From Bacteroidia bacterium 43-41 (GTDB taxonomy: Bacteria; Bacteroidota; Bacteroidia; Bacteroidales; Dysgonomonadaceae), in assembly GCA_001898165.1 (NCBI GenBank), contig MKTD01000014.1, positions 1 to 64,000 on the forward strand: a stretch of 64,000 nucleotides of DNA, written 5' to 3'. The notes under the pieces were generated by a model. It saw only the letters and a program-made list of their open reading frames with translations. It was not told the origin of the DNA and made no database searches. Positions 7,249 to 15,269 of the stretch are shown here, in pieces. A program made the position numbers and the translations under genes. The first letter of the stretch is position 1. The number at the start of each line of letters is the position of its first letter.

Positions 7249-8039
7249 AAGTTATTTTAAGTAGAAAAGGGTTTGATTCACAATATGGACAAATATCGAG
7301 CCCAATCCTTCCGGATAGCACATTGCTCTCCTTACCTATACCCTCTAAGGTGGATGTGGAGACTAAATTTATTGATTTATCCCATAATGACAAGTCTTAT
7401 TATGAGATTATCAAAGAGTTAAATCCAAATTAAAAATCAAAGAAAACTATTGTTGTCACTTAGACCCCGATATAAGGAAAACGGTAAAATACCGGGGCAC
7501 GGAATGGGAACCCGCATTTGGGCAAGAAAGCGCGGCGTTGACCCATTTGAAAAATCAAGGAGTTGGCATAGGGGATCTGTTTTTGTTCTTTGGTTGGTTC
7601 AGACAAACTGAATATGTGGACGGACAATTGTCTTATAAAAAAGATGCTCCGGATTTGCATGTTATATATGGTTATTTTCAAGTAGGCAAAATTCTGGATA
7701 ATCCCGATGATGTTCCGCAATGGTTAGGGGAACATCCACATGTCAAGCCAGAGAGATGGGAACGTCCAAACATCATATATCTTTCGTCGCCGAAATTGGG
7801 TTTGTATCCGGGGAAACTTCCGGGTACTGACTGTCTGCGGTTCTCAGATAAGTTAGTGCTTACAAAAGAGGGGTGCAAGAGAAGTGTTTGGAACTTACCC
7901 CGAGTTCTTTCGGCAAATTCAAATCAGTTACAACCTCAATTCATGGAGAGATGATTGTTTTGTTTCTGCCACTAAAGGGCAGGAGTTTGCTTTTGAAGCC
8001 AATGATGTTGTCTGTAAATGGGTTAAAGAGATGATATAA
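7245..8039 (+). pseudogene. Nmad3 protein gene with two frameshifts
   Basis: The start (MKVILSRKGFDSQYG, SSPILPDSTLLSLPIP) is typical of Nmad3. The first frame stops at 7431-7433. One base shift near 7425 restores KIKENYCCHLDPDIR, then GTEWEPAFGQ, GIGDLFLFFGWFRQTE and KPERWERPNIIYLSS. Near 7900 a second shift leads to EFFRQIQISYNLNSWRDD and KGQEFAFEANDVVCKWVKEM, ending at 8037-8039. The family's full course is therefore present in three frames, giving about 264 codons. Both breaks would have to be errors for the gene to work. Its role is tied to Nmad2, to which it was translationally coupled. Confidence 0.75.
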
Positions 8040-8146
8040 AAACCTAATTATAAGTCATGTATAATTAGGTTAAAAGATACGTAAAACAAAGGCGAAACTA
8101 AATTTGTAAGATTAAAAATAAAGTGCTACTTTTGCATTCACTTTTT

Positions 8147-8222
8147 CGGGATGTAGCTCAGTCCGGTTTAGAGTACTCGTCTGGGGGGCGAGTGGTCGCT
8201 GGTTCGAATCCAGTCATCCCGA
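8147..8222 (+). tRNA. tRNA-Pro (anticodon GGG)
   Basis: The 76-nt sequence folds as a cloverleaf. The acceptor arms are CGGGATG (8147-8153) and CATCCCG (8215-8221) with discriminator A. The anticodon stem is CTCGT/GCGAG around the loop CTGGGGG, giving anticodon GGG, and the T arm is CTGG-TTCGAAT-CCAG. No CCA is encoded. It sits between the decayed Nmad3 gene and the transposase, and tRNA genes are common integration sites. Confidence 0.93.
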
Positions 8223-8256
8223 CAAAAAAGTCTGAAATCTGCCACGGAAAAGCATT

Positions 8257-8270
8257 TGCGACTGGTCGCA
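8257..8270. repeat. Inverted repeat downstream of tRNA-Pro
   Basis: TGCGAC-TG-GTCGCA has perfect 6-bp arms and lies 35 nt after the tRNA. It is followed by a direct repeat of CGGGACA (8280-8298 region). These short repeats may be debris of an integration or element end; no function can be assigned. Confidence 0.3.
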
Positions 8271-8310
8271 GTAAAGTGCCGGGACAGATACGGGACACAC
8301 ACGATAATTC

Positions 8311-8355
8311 TTTTTTTACGCTTCCGGAATGCTGAATTTTAGAGGCGTAAAAAAA
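8311..8355. repeat. 11-bp inverted repeat abutting the transposase start
   Basis: TTTTTTTACGC (8311-8321) and GCGTAAAAAAA (8345-8355) are perfect complements separated by 23 nt, and the right arm ends two bases before the ATG. In a read-through transcript this hairpin would cover the ribosome-binding region of the transposase. IS10/IS50-type elements use similar structures to limit expression from outside transcripts. It may also contain part of the left end of the element. Confidence 0.45.
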
Positions 8356-8356
8356 A

Positions 8357-9631
8357 ATGTCGAATTTTCAACAACCCCGAAACTCCCTATTACCGATATT
8401 ATCGTACACTCCGCCTAAACTTTATACTGGAAAAGAGTGGTACATCGGTTTTTATGCGTTCGACCCGGCACACTGGAAGTTCATTGTCTTTATGGCATAT
8501 TGCCGCATGGGTTACCAGTCACCGTTAAAGAACATACCTTTCCATTTGGAGCAATCATCCATATTGGACTTATTGGAGTGGAAAGATAAAATATATGACC
8601 AAAAAATATCCGATATGCTTTTTGAGCTGGGGCGGATGCAGAGTTCCATCCACGAATTCATGAAACCAGAGGATAAAAAGCGGCGTATCGTTTTAATGGA
8701 TGCCACCGGTGTGGTTTTGCAATCGGATAACATTCCATTGGCCCGGAAAGGATACAATTCCAATATGGATTTTCAACTGCAATCCGTACTGCTCTACCTC
8801 TACGATGCCCTTACGCTCGAACCCGTTTATTACCGGATGCTTGCGGGCAATATACGGGAAGTGTCCGCCATGCGGAACACCATCGTGACAAGCGGGATGG
8901 AGGACTGCGTGTATATTGCCGATAAGGGATTTTTCTCCCGGGCCAATGTGACGGAGCTCGAAAGGATGTCCATGCAGTATATCATCCCCTTGCGGCGGGA
9001 CAACAAGCTGATCCCTTACGAAGCGATCAAAGAGATGGAGCAGGGCGATAATAATTACTTCAATTTCTCAGAGCGGTTCATTTTCTATGCCGACACAAGG
9101 AAGATGGAGAAAAGGAAGATTGAACTGTTTTTGGACGGCAAACTCAAAGAGCAGGAAAAAACAGACTATTTATCAAGGATACAATCGTTGCCGGAAAGCT
9201 TTACCAAACCGAAATTCAACGAGAAAGTTCAAACGATAGGAACCCTGGCCATCATGCACAACACGGCGCTACCCCCCCCCGGGACATATACGTTGAATAC
9301 AAGAACAGGGGTGAGACAGAGCAGTTTTTCGACCACTTCAAAAAACACCATCGATGCTGCCTGCTCCCATATGCAGAGGCAGGAATCGCTTAACGGCCGG
9401 ATGTTTATCAACCATGTCGGCATGCTGATGATATACAGGCTGTTCGGGGTATTAAAAACAACACCCTTGAACAGGACACAAAAACTGATCCACCGGTATT
9501 CGATTAACGATGCGATAGAGCACCTGAAAACCATCAGGAAAATAAAATTCACACCCGATGAGTCCGTTATTTCAGAAATCAATAAATCCACAAAGACACT
9601 ACTCAAGCAAATGAGAATATCGATTACCTAA
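8357..9631 (+). pseudogene. DDE transposase (IS4/IS1634-like), frame-damaged
   Basis: The protein carries DDE motifs LMDATG (Asp115) and YIADKGFF (Asp189), with a long insertion and a C-terminal helix region as in IS4/IS1634-type transposases. After a run of nine C (9272-9280) the frame reads an unrelated segment (GTYTLNTRTGVRQSSFSTTS). A neighbouring frame reads DIYVEYKNRGETEQFFDHFK, the expected segment with the third catalytic acid (Glu in RGETEQFF). A run of six A (9341-9346 region) restores the original frame. Two compensating single-base indels thus remove the catalytic Glu while leaving the ORF open. As written it should be inactive. Element ends could not be delimited. Confidence 0.75.
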
Positions 9632-9680
9632 AAAATTAGGGTTCGGGTTTAATAAGTTTCATCGCACTTCTTTTTTGCAC

Positions 9681-9703
9681 AAAAAAAGCCCGATTATACG
9701 GGC
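9681..9703 (-). terminator. Second intrinsic terminator of hicAB
   Basis: On the minus strand GCCCG-tataat-CGGGC is followed directly by seven T. It lies downstream of the first hicAB terminator and would catch residual read-through. Confidence 0.75.
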
Positions 9704-9713
9704 AGGCAAAGGA

Positions 9714-9741
9714 CAAAAAAAGTCCCCGGAAATCCGGGGAC
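9714..9741 (-). terminator. First intrinsic terminator of hicAB
   Basis: On the minus strand a perfect 8-bp stem (GTCCCCGG, loop ATTT, CCGGGGAC) is followed by TTTTTTTGTCC. It begins 36 nt after the hicB stop codon. Confidence 0.85.
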
Positions 9742-9777
9742 CAATCGTTGATTAGAAAAACAAATGCTCTGATGACG

Positions 9778-10182
9778 TTACATTGTAAGGGTTGACGCTT
9801 TCAACTCATCCGCCATTTTGCTGAAAGCCTCTTTTACTTTCATAAATTGCTTTTGCGACATGTTTTTTGAACCTGCAGCATAATGCCGGAAGTTAGACGG
9901 ACTCATTCCCATATATTTTGCTGTCTTTGTAACATTCAGGAAATCGAAATGGTTGAAGAAACTGGGGAAATCATACACCCAATCCACTTCCAGTTCGGGA
10001 AACGATTCTTCCGGATATTCTACCTTCATTTCATCGTAAAAAGCAAAACAGTCTTTTTTTGCTTCATCAACGGTAGAACCGGCGCCACCCAGATCAAAAT
10101 GTTCGAAGGGATAGTCGCAAGTACAAATATACCCTTCAGCTCCATTTTTAGTAATCGTGATAGTAACTTTTAATTTTTTCAT
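9778..10182 (-). CDS. hicB: HicB-family antitoxin with C-terminal HTH
   Basis: The N-terminal half (ITKNGAEGYICTCDYPF, then DEAKKDCFAFYDEMK) is the partial RNase-H-like fold of HicB. The C-terminal half has a helix-turn-helix-like segment (TKTAKYMGMSPSNFRHYAAG). HicB binds HicA and represses the operon. At 134 residues it is a normal length. It is second in the operon, 49 nt after hicA, and is followed by two tandem terminators. Its last 20 codons have a diverged copy at 844-906 on the other strand. The frame is intact, so this system is probably functional. Confidence 0.85.
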   Translation of the reverse strand: MKKLKVTITITKNGAEGYICTCDYPFEHFDLGGAGSTVDEAKKDCFAFYDEMKVEYPEESFPELEVDWVYDFPSFFNHFDFLNVTKTAKYMGMSPSNFRHYAAGSKNMSQKQFMKVKEAFSKMADELKASTLTM

Positions 10183-10231
10183 ACCTATTTAAATTATGTT
10201 ATTGTATGAATGTTGATTAAGAATAGGAGGA

Positions 10232-10417
10232 TTAACCCCTCCTGTTCTTTCTGGCTTTGTTGATCATCGATTTGGCTAATCTCTCATCAATATCTGCGTG
10301 TCGTGGAAATGGGAATTTTCTTCCGTTTTCGTAACCCCAGATCTCGTGATCACCGCCTTGCCGATAAAAACTGCAACCCAAAGCTCTCAGCTTTTGTGCC
10401 AAAAGTAAACGTTTCAT
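10232..10417 (-). CDS. hicA: HicA-family mRNA interferase toxin
   Basis: This 61-residue basic protein has the HicA dsRBD-like signature: ALGCSFYRQGGDHEIWGYEN with the catalytic-type His in GGDHEIW, then FPFPRHADI. HicA toxins cleave mRNA during translation. It is first in the hicA-hicB operon, as in many HicA systems, and lies about 30 nt downstream of the promoter and operator at 10448-10479. Confidence 0.88.
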   Translation of the reverse strand: MKRLLLAQKLRALGCSFYRQGGDHEIWGYENGRKFPFPRHADIDERLAKSMINKARKNRRG

Positions 10418-10447
10418 AGATCGCTTTGTTTTAATTAATCAACGCCA

Positions 10448-10479
10448 CAAATATACGCATATCCGCGTATAAATTCAAA
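10448..10479 (-). promoter_or_regulatory. hicAB promoter with overlapping operator palindrome
   Basis: On the minus strand TTTG (10476-10479) is followed after 20 nt by TATATTTG (10448-10455), a full-consensus Bacteroidota promoter. Between the boxes lies a 7-bp inverted repeat, TATACGC-N6-GCGTATA (10452-10471), overlapping the -7 box. HicB-type antitoxins repress their own operon, so this is a plausible HicB operator. The promoter assignment is strong and the operator role inferred. Confidence 0.75.
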
Positions 10480-10587
10480 TGAATTCGTGATTTTTTTCAA
10501 TTAAAATACAGATTTTTCTGAAAAAAGAGCTGCGATATCGCATCGAAGCCCTTTTTCAAAAAAAATGTAATGCCTTTGAACAGGTAA

Positions 10588-10746
10588 TTATTCGTCAGGT
10601 AGCAGAATGGTAAATAGTTCACGCAGCCAGTCATACGCCGCTTGTTTCTCTTCTTTCGTAGATGCCGGGTTCATGACAACATCATCTATGCACTCATATT
10701 CTTCCCCTAACTCCATGAATTGAAACAGGAGCTCAACATTTACCAA
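10588..10746 (-). CDS. Small acidic ORF, unknown
   Basis: A minus-strand frame encodes MELGEEYECIDDVVMNPA then TKEEKQAAYDWLRELFTILL from an ATG at 10716, or ten residues more from a TTG at 10746. The composition looks protein-like, but I recognise no family and see no clear promoter. It may be a small real gene or the tail of a lost one, in the otherwise empty 450-nt spacer between hicA and lpxD. Confidence 0.35.
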   Translation of the reverse strand: MVNVELLFQFMELGEEYECIDDVVMNPASTKEEKQAAYDWLRELFTILLPDE

Positions 10747-10815
10747 TTTATCGGTACTTTTTTATTTTAAATCTGCAAAATTTATTTCATCGAAAACATT
10801 TTCTGCACGCATAAC

Positions 10816-10846
10816 TTTGTCTGTTAGATTTTTATTTGTTAATTTG
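10816..10846 (+). promoter_or_regulatory. Putative lpxD promoter
   Basis: TTTG (10816-10819), a 19-nt gap and TTAATTTG (10839-10846, seven of eight to consensus) lie 28 nt before the lpxD ATG. Confidence 0.45.
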
Positions 10847-10874
10847 CATTTTTAAAACCAATAAAATAGAGTAA

Positions 10875-11918
10875 ATGACCTTCACAGCACAACAAATTGC
10901 CGATTTTCTTAAGGGAGAGATTGTAGGAAACCCGGCCGTAGAAGTCGATAATTTTGCAAAGATAGAAGAGGGAAAACCACGAACCATTGCTTTTCTTTCT
11001 AACCCAAAATATACCCACTATATTTACGAAACCAAAGCCGATATTGTTTTGGTGAACCATGATTTTATACCGGAAAAGGCTATTTCCGCCACATTGATTA
11101 AAGTTCCGGATGCCTATGCGGCACTAGCGTCCCTACTGGATATGGTGAATAGCATAACTCCTCCGAAAACAGGAATTGAAGAAATGTCGTTCGTTTCACC
11201 TACTGCAACACTGGGCGATAATGTTTACGTAGGAGCGTTTGCGTATATCGGAGAAAAAGTACAGGTGGGAAACAACGTAAAAATCCATCCGCAAACGTAT
11301 ATAGGAGAACATGTAAAGATCGGAAACAATGTTATCCTTTATGCCGGGGTAAAAATCTATCACGGTTGTGAAATCGGCGATAACTGCATTTTACATTCAG
11401 GAGCCGTTATTGGCGCAGACGGCTTCGGATTCAGCAAACAAGAAGGGACCTACCACAAAATCCAACAAATGGGCAATGTGGTGTTGGAGAACGATGTGGA
11501 AGTTGGCGCCAACACCACTATAGATCGTGCTGTCATGGGATCGACCATCATTCGCCGGGGAGTAAAACTCGATAATCTGATCCAGGTCGCACACAATTGC
11601 GAGATTGGGGAGAATACGGTTATGGCGGCTCAGGTAGGAATTGCAGGATCGGCAAAAATAGGCGAAAGTTGTGTGTTTGGCGGACAGGTTGGAATTGGCG
11701 GTCACATCACCATTGGCAGCAGAACGCAAATCGGCGCGCAATCCGGGATTATCAGCAATACGCCCGAAGATTCGGAATTGATGGGGTCTCCGGCTTATCC
11801 CATTAAAAATTATTTCAAATCGAGCATCATTATCCCAAAGCTACCCGATTTATATCGTCAAATAAACGCTTTAGAAAGAGAGATCAACGAATTAAAGAAA
11901 CAACTTTCCCAAGGATAA
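10875..11918 (+). CDS. lpxD: UDP-3-O-(3-hydroxyacyl)glucosamine N-acyltransferase LpxD
   Basis: LpxD adds the N-linked hydroxyacyl chain in the third step of lipid A synthesis. The 347-residue protein has the N-terminal uridine-binding domain (about 1-100), then a left-handed beta-helix of hexapeptide repeats ([16 protein letters not shown] onward), the IGADGFGF segment and the [15 protein letters not shown] segment with the catalytic-region His. The C-terminus ends in a helical tail ([15 protein letters not shown]) as usual. It heads the lpxD-lpxC/fabZ-lpxA cluster, a common order in Bacteroidota. Confidence 0.95.
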   Translation: MTFTAQQIADFLKGEIVGNPAVEVDNFAKIEEGKPRTIAFLSNPKYTHYIYETKADIVLVNHDFIPEKAISATLIKVPDAYAALASLLDMVNSITPPKTGIEEMSFVSPTATLGDNVYVGAFAYIGEKVQVGNNVKIHPQTYIGEHVKIGNNVILYAGVKIYHGCEIGDNCILHSGAVIGADGFGFSKQEGTYHKIQQMGNVVLENDVEVGANTTIDRAVMGSTIIRRGVKLDNLIQVAHNCEIGENTVMAAQVGIAGSAKIGESCVFGGQVGIGGHITIGSRTQIGAQSGIISNTPEDSELMGSPAYPIKNYFKSSIIIPKLPDLYRQINALEREINELKKQLSQG

Positions 11919-11982
11919 GCTCCTCATTTTACTAAAAAAACCTAACGAGAGCGCCAAATCCATACTTTTCGAGGCAAAGTTG

Positions 11983-11990
11983 TATCTTTG
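11983..11990 (+). promoter_or_regulatory. -7 promoter box of lpxC/fabZ
   Basis: TATCTTTG is a perfect -7 consensus, 44 nt before the GTG start of lpxC/fabZ. No clear -33 TTTG is present. Confidence 0.55.
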
Positions 11991-12034
11991 CGGAATTATT
12001 GTGCAATTACAGTTAAATTTATTAAAATTATAAG

Positions 12035-13414
12035 GTGAAACAAAAAACATTAAATACCAGTTTTACGCTAAAAGGTCAGGGGCTTCATACAGGCCACAAA
12101 ATAGAAATAACCTTTAATCCGGCGCCGGCTGATTTCGGATACCGGATCAAACGTATAGATTTAGAAGATCAACCTGTTATTGAAGCGGTAGCCGAAAATG
12201 TGGTCAATACCCAACGAGGCACAGTCCTGGGTGTAGGCAATGTCACCGTAAGCACCGTTGAACATGCGCTTTCCGCACTTTATGCGCTCGGGATAGATAA
12301 CTGTCTTATGGAAGTGAACGCACCGGAATTTCCTATTCTTGACGGAAGTGCGATAGAGTATGTTCAAGCGATTGAAAATGCAGGTATTGTTGAACAGGAA
12401 AAAGACAAAGATTTTTTTGTAGTACGAAAAAAGATAGAAGTGTCCGACCCCGAAACCGGTTCGAAAATCACACTGCTCCCGGATAACAATTTTGGAATCA
12501 ATTCAAACATAGAATTCGAATCACAATATATACCCAATCAATATGCCAGCTTGGAATCACTGGACGATTATGCTACAGAAATCGCGCCTGCCCGTACTTT
12601 TGTTTTCGTCCGCGAAATTCAAAAACTGCGCCAGGCAGGATTGATTAAAGGCGGAAACCTGGATAATGCCATCGTTATTTACGAGCGAAAACTTCCTCAA
12701 AACGAGTTAGATGAGATAGCCGATGCACTAAACGTCCCGCGCATGGATGCTAATCAACTGGGTTATTTGAACCGTCGCAAACTGGCGTTTCCCAACGAGC
12801 CCGCCCGCCATAAGCTGCTCGATATCATCGGAGATATGTCGCTGATAGGTAAACCCATAAAAGGACGACTTATCGCTACACGCCCGGGACATAAAATAAA
12901 CAATCAACTGGCAAGGCTTATCCGCCGGGAGATAAAAAATAAAAATAAAGCTCCATTTTACGACCCCAATCTCGACCCCATTATGGATATTAACCGCATA
13001 AAACAATTGCTGCCGCACCGCTATCCTTTCCTGATGGTGGACAAAGTGATTGAAAAAACCGAAAGCTGCATCGTTGGCGTGAAGAACATCACCAACGATG
13101 AGCCCTATTTCGTCGGCCATTTTCCCGACGAGCCGGTTATGCCCGGAGTTCTGCAAGTAGAAGCCATGGCGCAAACAGGAGGTTTACTGGTGCTTTCCGG
13201 ACTTGACGAACCTGAAAGATACTCGACTTATTTTCTGAAAATCGACAATGTGAAATTCCGCAGTAAGGTCGTTCCCGGCGATACCATTCTTTTTAAAGTT
13301 GAACTTACGTCGGAAATCCGCAGGGGAATCGCTACTATGCGCGGACTCGCTTTCATGGGTAATAAAATAGTTTCGGAAGCCGATTTTACGGCTCAAATAA
13401 TTAAAAACAAATAA
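12035..13414 (+). CDS. lpxC/fabZ: Bifunctional LpxC deacetylase / FabZ dehydratase
   Basis: Residues about 1-305 are LpxC, the zinc UDP-3-O-acyl-GlcNAc deacetylase of lipid A synthesis. STVEHALSALYALGID supplies one zinc His, and EPARHKLLDIIGDM supplies the second His and the Asp. Residues about 310-459 are FabZ, the (3R)-hydroxyacyl-ACP dehydratase, with LLPHRYPFLMVDKV (catalytic His) and GHFPDEPVMPGVLQVEAMAQ (catalytic Glu). The fusion joins two enzymes competing for hydroxyacyl chains and is a hallmark of Bacteroidota. The start is GTG at 12035. The gene follows lpxD by 116 nt and has its own -7 box. Confidence 0.96.
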   Translation: MKQKTLNTSFTLKGQGLHTGHKIEITFNPAPADFGYRIKRIDLEDQPVIEAVAENVVNTQRGTVLGVGNVTVSTVEHALSALYALGIDNCLMEVNAPEFPILDGSAIEYVQAIENAGIVEQEKDKDFFVVRKKIEVSDPETGSKITLLPDNNFGINSNIEFESQYIPNQYASLESLDDYATEIAPARTFVFVREIQKLRQAGLIKGGNLDNAIVIYERKLPQNELDEIADALNVPRMDANQLGYLNRRKLAFPNEPARHKLLDIIGDMSLIGKPIKGRLIATRPGHKINNQLARLIRREIKNKNKAPFYDPNLDPIMDINRIKQLLPHRYPFLMVDKVIEKTESCIVGVKNITNDEPYFVGHFPDEPVMPGVLQVEAMAQTGGLLVLSGLDEPERYSTYFLKIDNVKFRSKVVPGDTILFKVELTSEIRRGIATMRGLAFMGNKIVSEADFTAQIIKNK

Positions 13415-13427
13415 TGCTCAACAAGTT

Positions 13428-14216
13428 ATGAGTAATATATCTCCATTGGCATTTGTCCATCCCGAAGCCAAAATAGGCAAAGACGTCACGATTGAGCCAT
13501 TCGCATACATCGATAGAAACGTTGAGATTGGTGATGGAACGGTTGTTATGCCATATGCATCCATTCTTTATGGCGCCCGCATTGGAAAAGAATGCACTAT
13601 TTTTCCACATGCCACCATTTCCGCTATCCCGCAGGACCTGAAATTCAGAGGTGAAGAATCATTAGCCATAATAGGCGACAGGACTTCCGTCCGTGAGTGT
13701 GTAACCGTGAACCGCGGCACGGCGTCGCGGGGAGAAACAGTTATCGGAAGCGACTGTCTGTTGATGGCATACAGTCACGTGGCACACGATTGCGTGTTGA
13801 AAGATTTCGTAATTTTAGGAAACGCCACGCAACTTGCCGGTGAAGTGGAAATATACGATTACGCTATTCTCAGCGGCGGAACTCTTGTGCATCAATTTTC
13901 GCGAATCGGTGCGCACACGATGACACAAGGAGGATCCAAGGTCCCGAAAGATATTCCTCCTTACGCTATGGTAGGCCGGGAACCCCTTACCTATGTCGGT
14001 TTGAATTTTGTAGGATTACGGCGCAGGGGATTTTCAAGCGAAGTGATAAATTCCATACAGGATGTTTACAGGTATCTGTATTTGGCCGGATACAACACTA
14101 CGCAGGCGCTGGAAAAAATTGAAATCGAATTGCCTGAAACAAAAGAGCGAAATCATATTATTGATTTTGTTAAAAGTTCTTCCCGCGGAATTATTCGCGG
14201 AAACATGGAAGGATAA
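13428..14216 (+). CDS. lpxA: UDP-N-acetylglucosamine O-acyltransferase LpxA
   Basis: LpxA carries out the first step of lipid A synthesis, moving a 3-hydroxyacyl chain from ACP to UDP-GlcNAc. The 262-residue protein is a left-handed beta-helix of hexapeptide repeats (IGKDVTIEPFAYIDRNVEIGDG). It has YSHVAHDCVL with the catalytic-region His and LVHQFSRIGAHTMTQGGSKV, followed by the C-terminal helical domain (GLRRRGFSSEVINSIQ). It starts 13 nt after lpxC/fabZ, so the genes are probably co-transcribed. Confidence 0.95.
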   Translation: MSNISPLAFVHPEAKIGKDVTIEPFAYIDRNVEIGDGTVVMPYASILYGARIGKECTIFPHATISAIPQDLKFRGEESLAIIGDRTSVRECVTVNRGTASRGETVIGSDCLLMAYSHVAHDCVLKDFVILGNATQLAGEVEIYDYAILSGGTLVHQFSRIGAHTMTQGGSKVPKDIPPYAMVGREPLTYVGLNFVGLRRRGFSSEVINSIQDVYRYLYLAGYNTTQALEKIEIELPETKERNHIIDFVKSSSRGIIRGNMEG

Positions 14217-14222
14217 AGATCG

Positions 14223-15245
14223 ATGAACAACGTTGTTTTTCCGGCAGAATGGCATCCGCAGAGCGGTATATTGATTACTTGGCCTCATGCAGATACCGAT
14301 TGGTTTGATACTTTGGAGGAAGTTACGGAATGTTACGTGGCATTTTCGAAAGAAATTATGAAACGGGAAAAATTGTTAGTCGTATGCCCGGAAGAAGACG
14401 AGGTCGTCAAATATTTCACTCCCGAAGAGCGTAAAAACCTCATTACTTCCGAACTGAAAAGCAACGATACCTGGTCACGCGATCACGGCGCCATTTCGGT
14501 TTTTGTTAAAGGAAGGCCAACACTTTTCGATTTTGGGTTTAACGGTTGGGGACTCAAGTTTGCCGCCAACCATGACAACCAAATCACACAACATCTTTTC
14601 CGGCAGGAAGAGTTCAAACCCGAGGTTCAATATGCGAACAAAAAAAATTTTATCCTGGAAGGCGGATCGATAGAATCGGACGGGAAAGGTACGTTGCTCA
14701 CTACATCGCAATGCCTGATGGCCCCCAACCGCAATCAACCGATGACACTGGATGAAATTGACGAGTACCTGAGAACAACGTTGGGCGCTTATCGGGTTTT
14801 GTGGCTCAATCATGGCTATCTGGCCGGAGACGACACCGACAGTCACGTGGACACGCTTGCCCGGTTTTGCGACGAACATACCATCGCATACGTAAAATGC
14901 GACGATGAAACCGACGAACATTTCGACGAGCTCAAACTGATGGAAAATGAACTGAAATCGTTCAAAACTCCCGAAGAAAAGCCGTACCGGTTAATTCCGC
15001 TACCCATGGCGGATGCCCTATATCACGACGGCTACAGGCTTCCCGCCACTTATGCCAATTTCCTGATTATCAACGGTGCGGTCTTGATGCCTGCCTATGC
15101 ATCCGCAAAAGACGAAACGGCAAAGGCACAGCTGCAAAAAGCATTTCCCGGCCGCGAAATAATCGGCATCGATTGTCGCCCATTGATCAAGCAACACGGC
15201 TCTCTCCACTGTGTAACGATGCAATTTCCTAAAAATTTTATTTAA
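14223..15245 (+). CDS. aguA: Agmatine deiminase
   Basis: This 340-residue guanidine-modifying enzyme (peptidyl-arginine deiminase-like fold) converts agmatine to N-carbamoylputrescine. Visible family motifs include WHPQSGILITWPHADTDW, DTWSRDHGAISV, GWGLKF, ILEGGSIESDGKG, DTDSHVDTLARF with the catalytic His, and KQHGSLHCVTMQFP with the catalytic Cys. It starts six bases after lpxA and is followed 24 nt later by aguB, giving the two-enzyme agmatine to putrescine route. No arginine decarboxylase is present in the window. Confidence 0.93.
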   Translation: MNNVVFPAEWHPQSGILITWPHADTDWFDTLEEVTECYVAFSKEIMKREKLLVVCPEEDEVVKYFTPEERKNLITSELKSNDTWSRDHGAISVFVKGRPTLFDFGFNGWGLKFAANHDNQITQHLFRQEEFKPEVQYANKKNFILEGGSIESDGKGTLLTTSQCLMAPNRNQPMTLDEIDEYLRTTLGAYRVLWLNHGYLAGDDTDSHVDTLARFCDEHTIAYVKCDDETDEHFDELKLMENELKSFKTPEEKPYRLIPLPMADALYHDGYRLPATYANFLIINGAVLMPAYASAKDETAKAQLQKAFPGREIIGIDCRPLIKQHGSLHCVTMQFPKNFI

Positions 15246-15269
15246 TCTTCTCTATCAATCTGGCAGCAT

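Noticed and set aside
8223-8310. tRNA-Pro 3' end as a current attachment site
   Set aside because: I could not find a second copy of the tRNA 3' end within the window, so no attachment pair can be shown.
8123-8335. 70-codon plus-strand ORF across the tRNA region
   Set aside because: It overlaps the complete tRNA-Pro cloverleaf and its residues are translated tRNA; not a gene.
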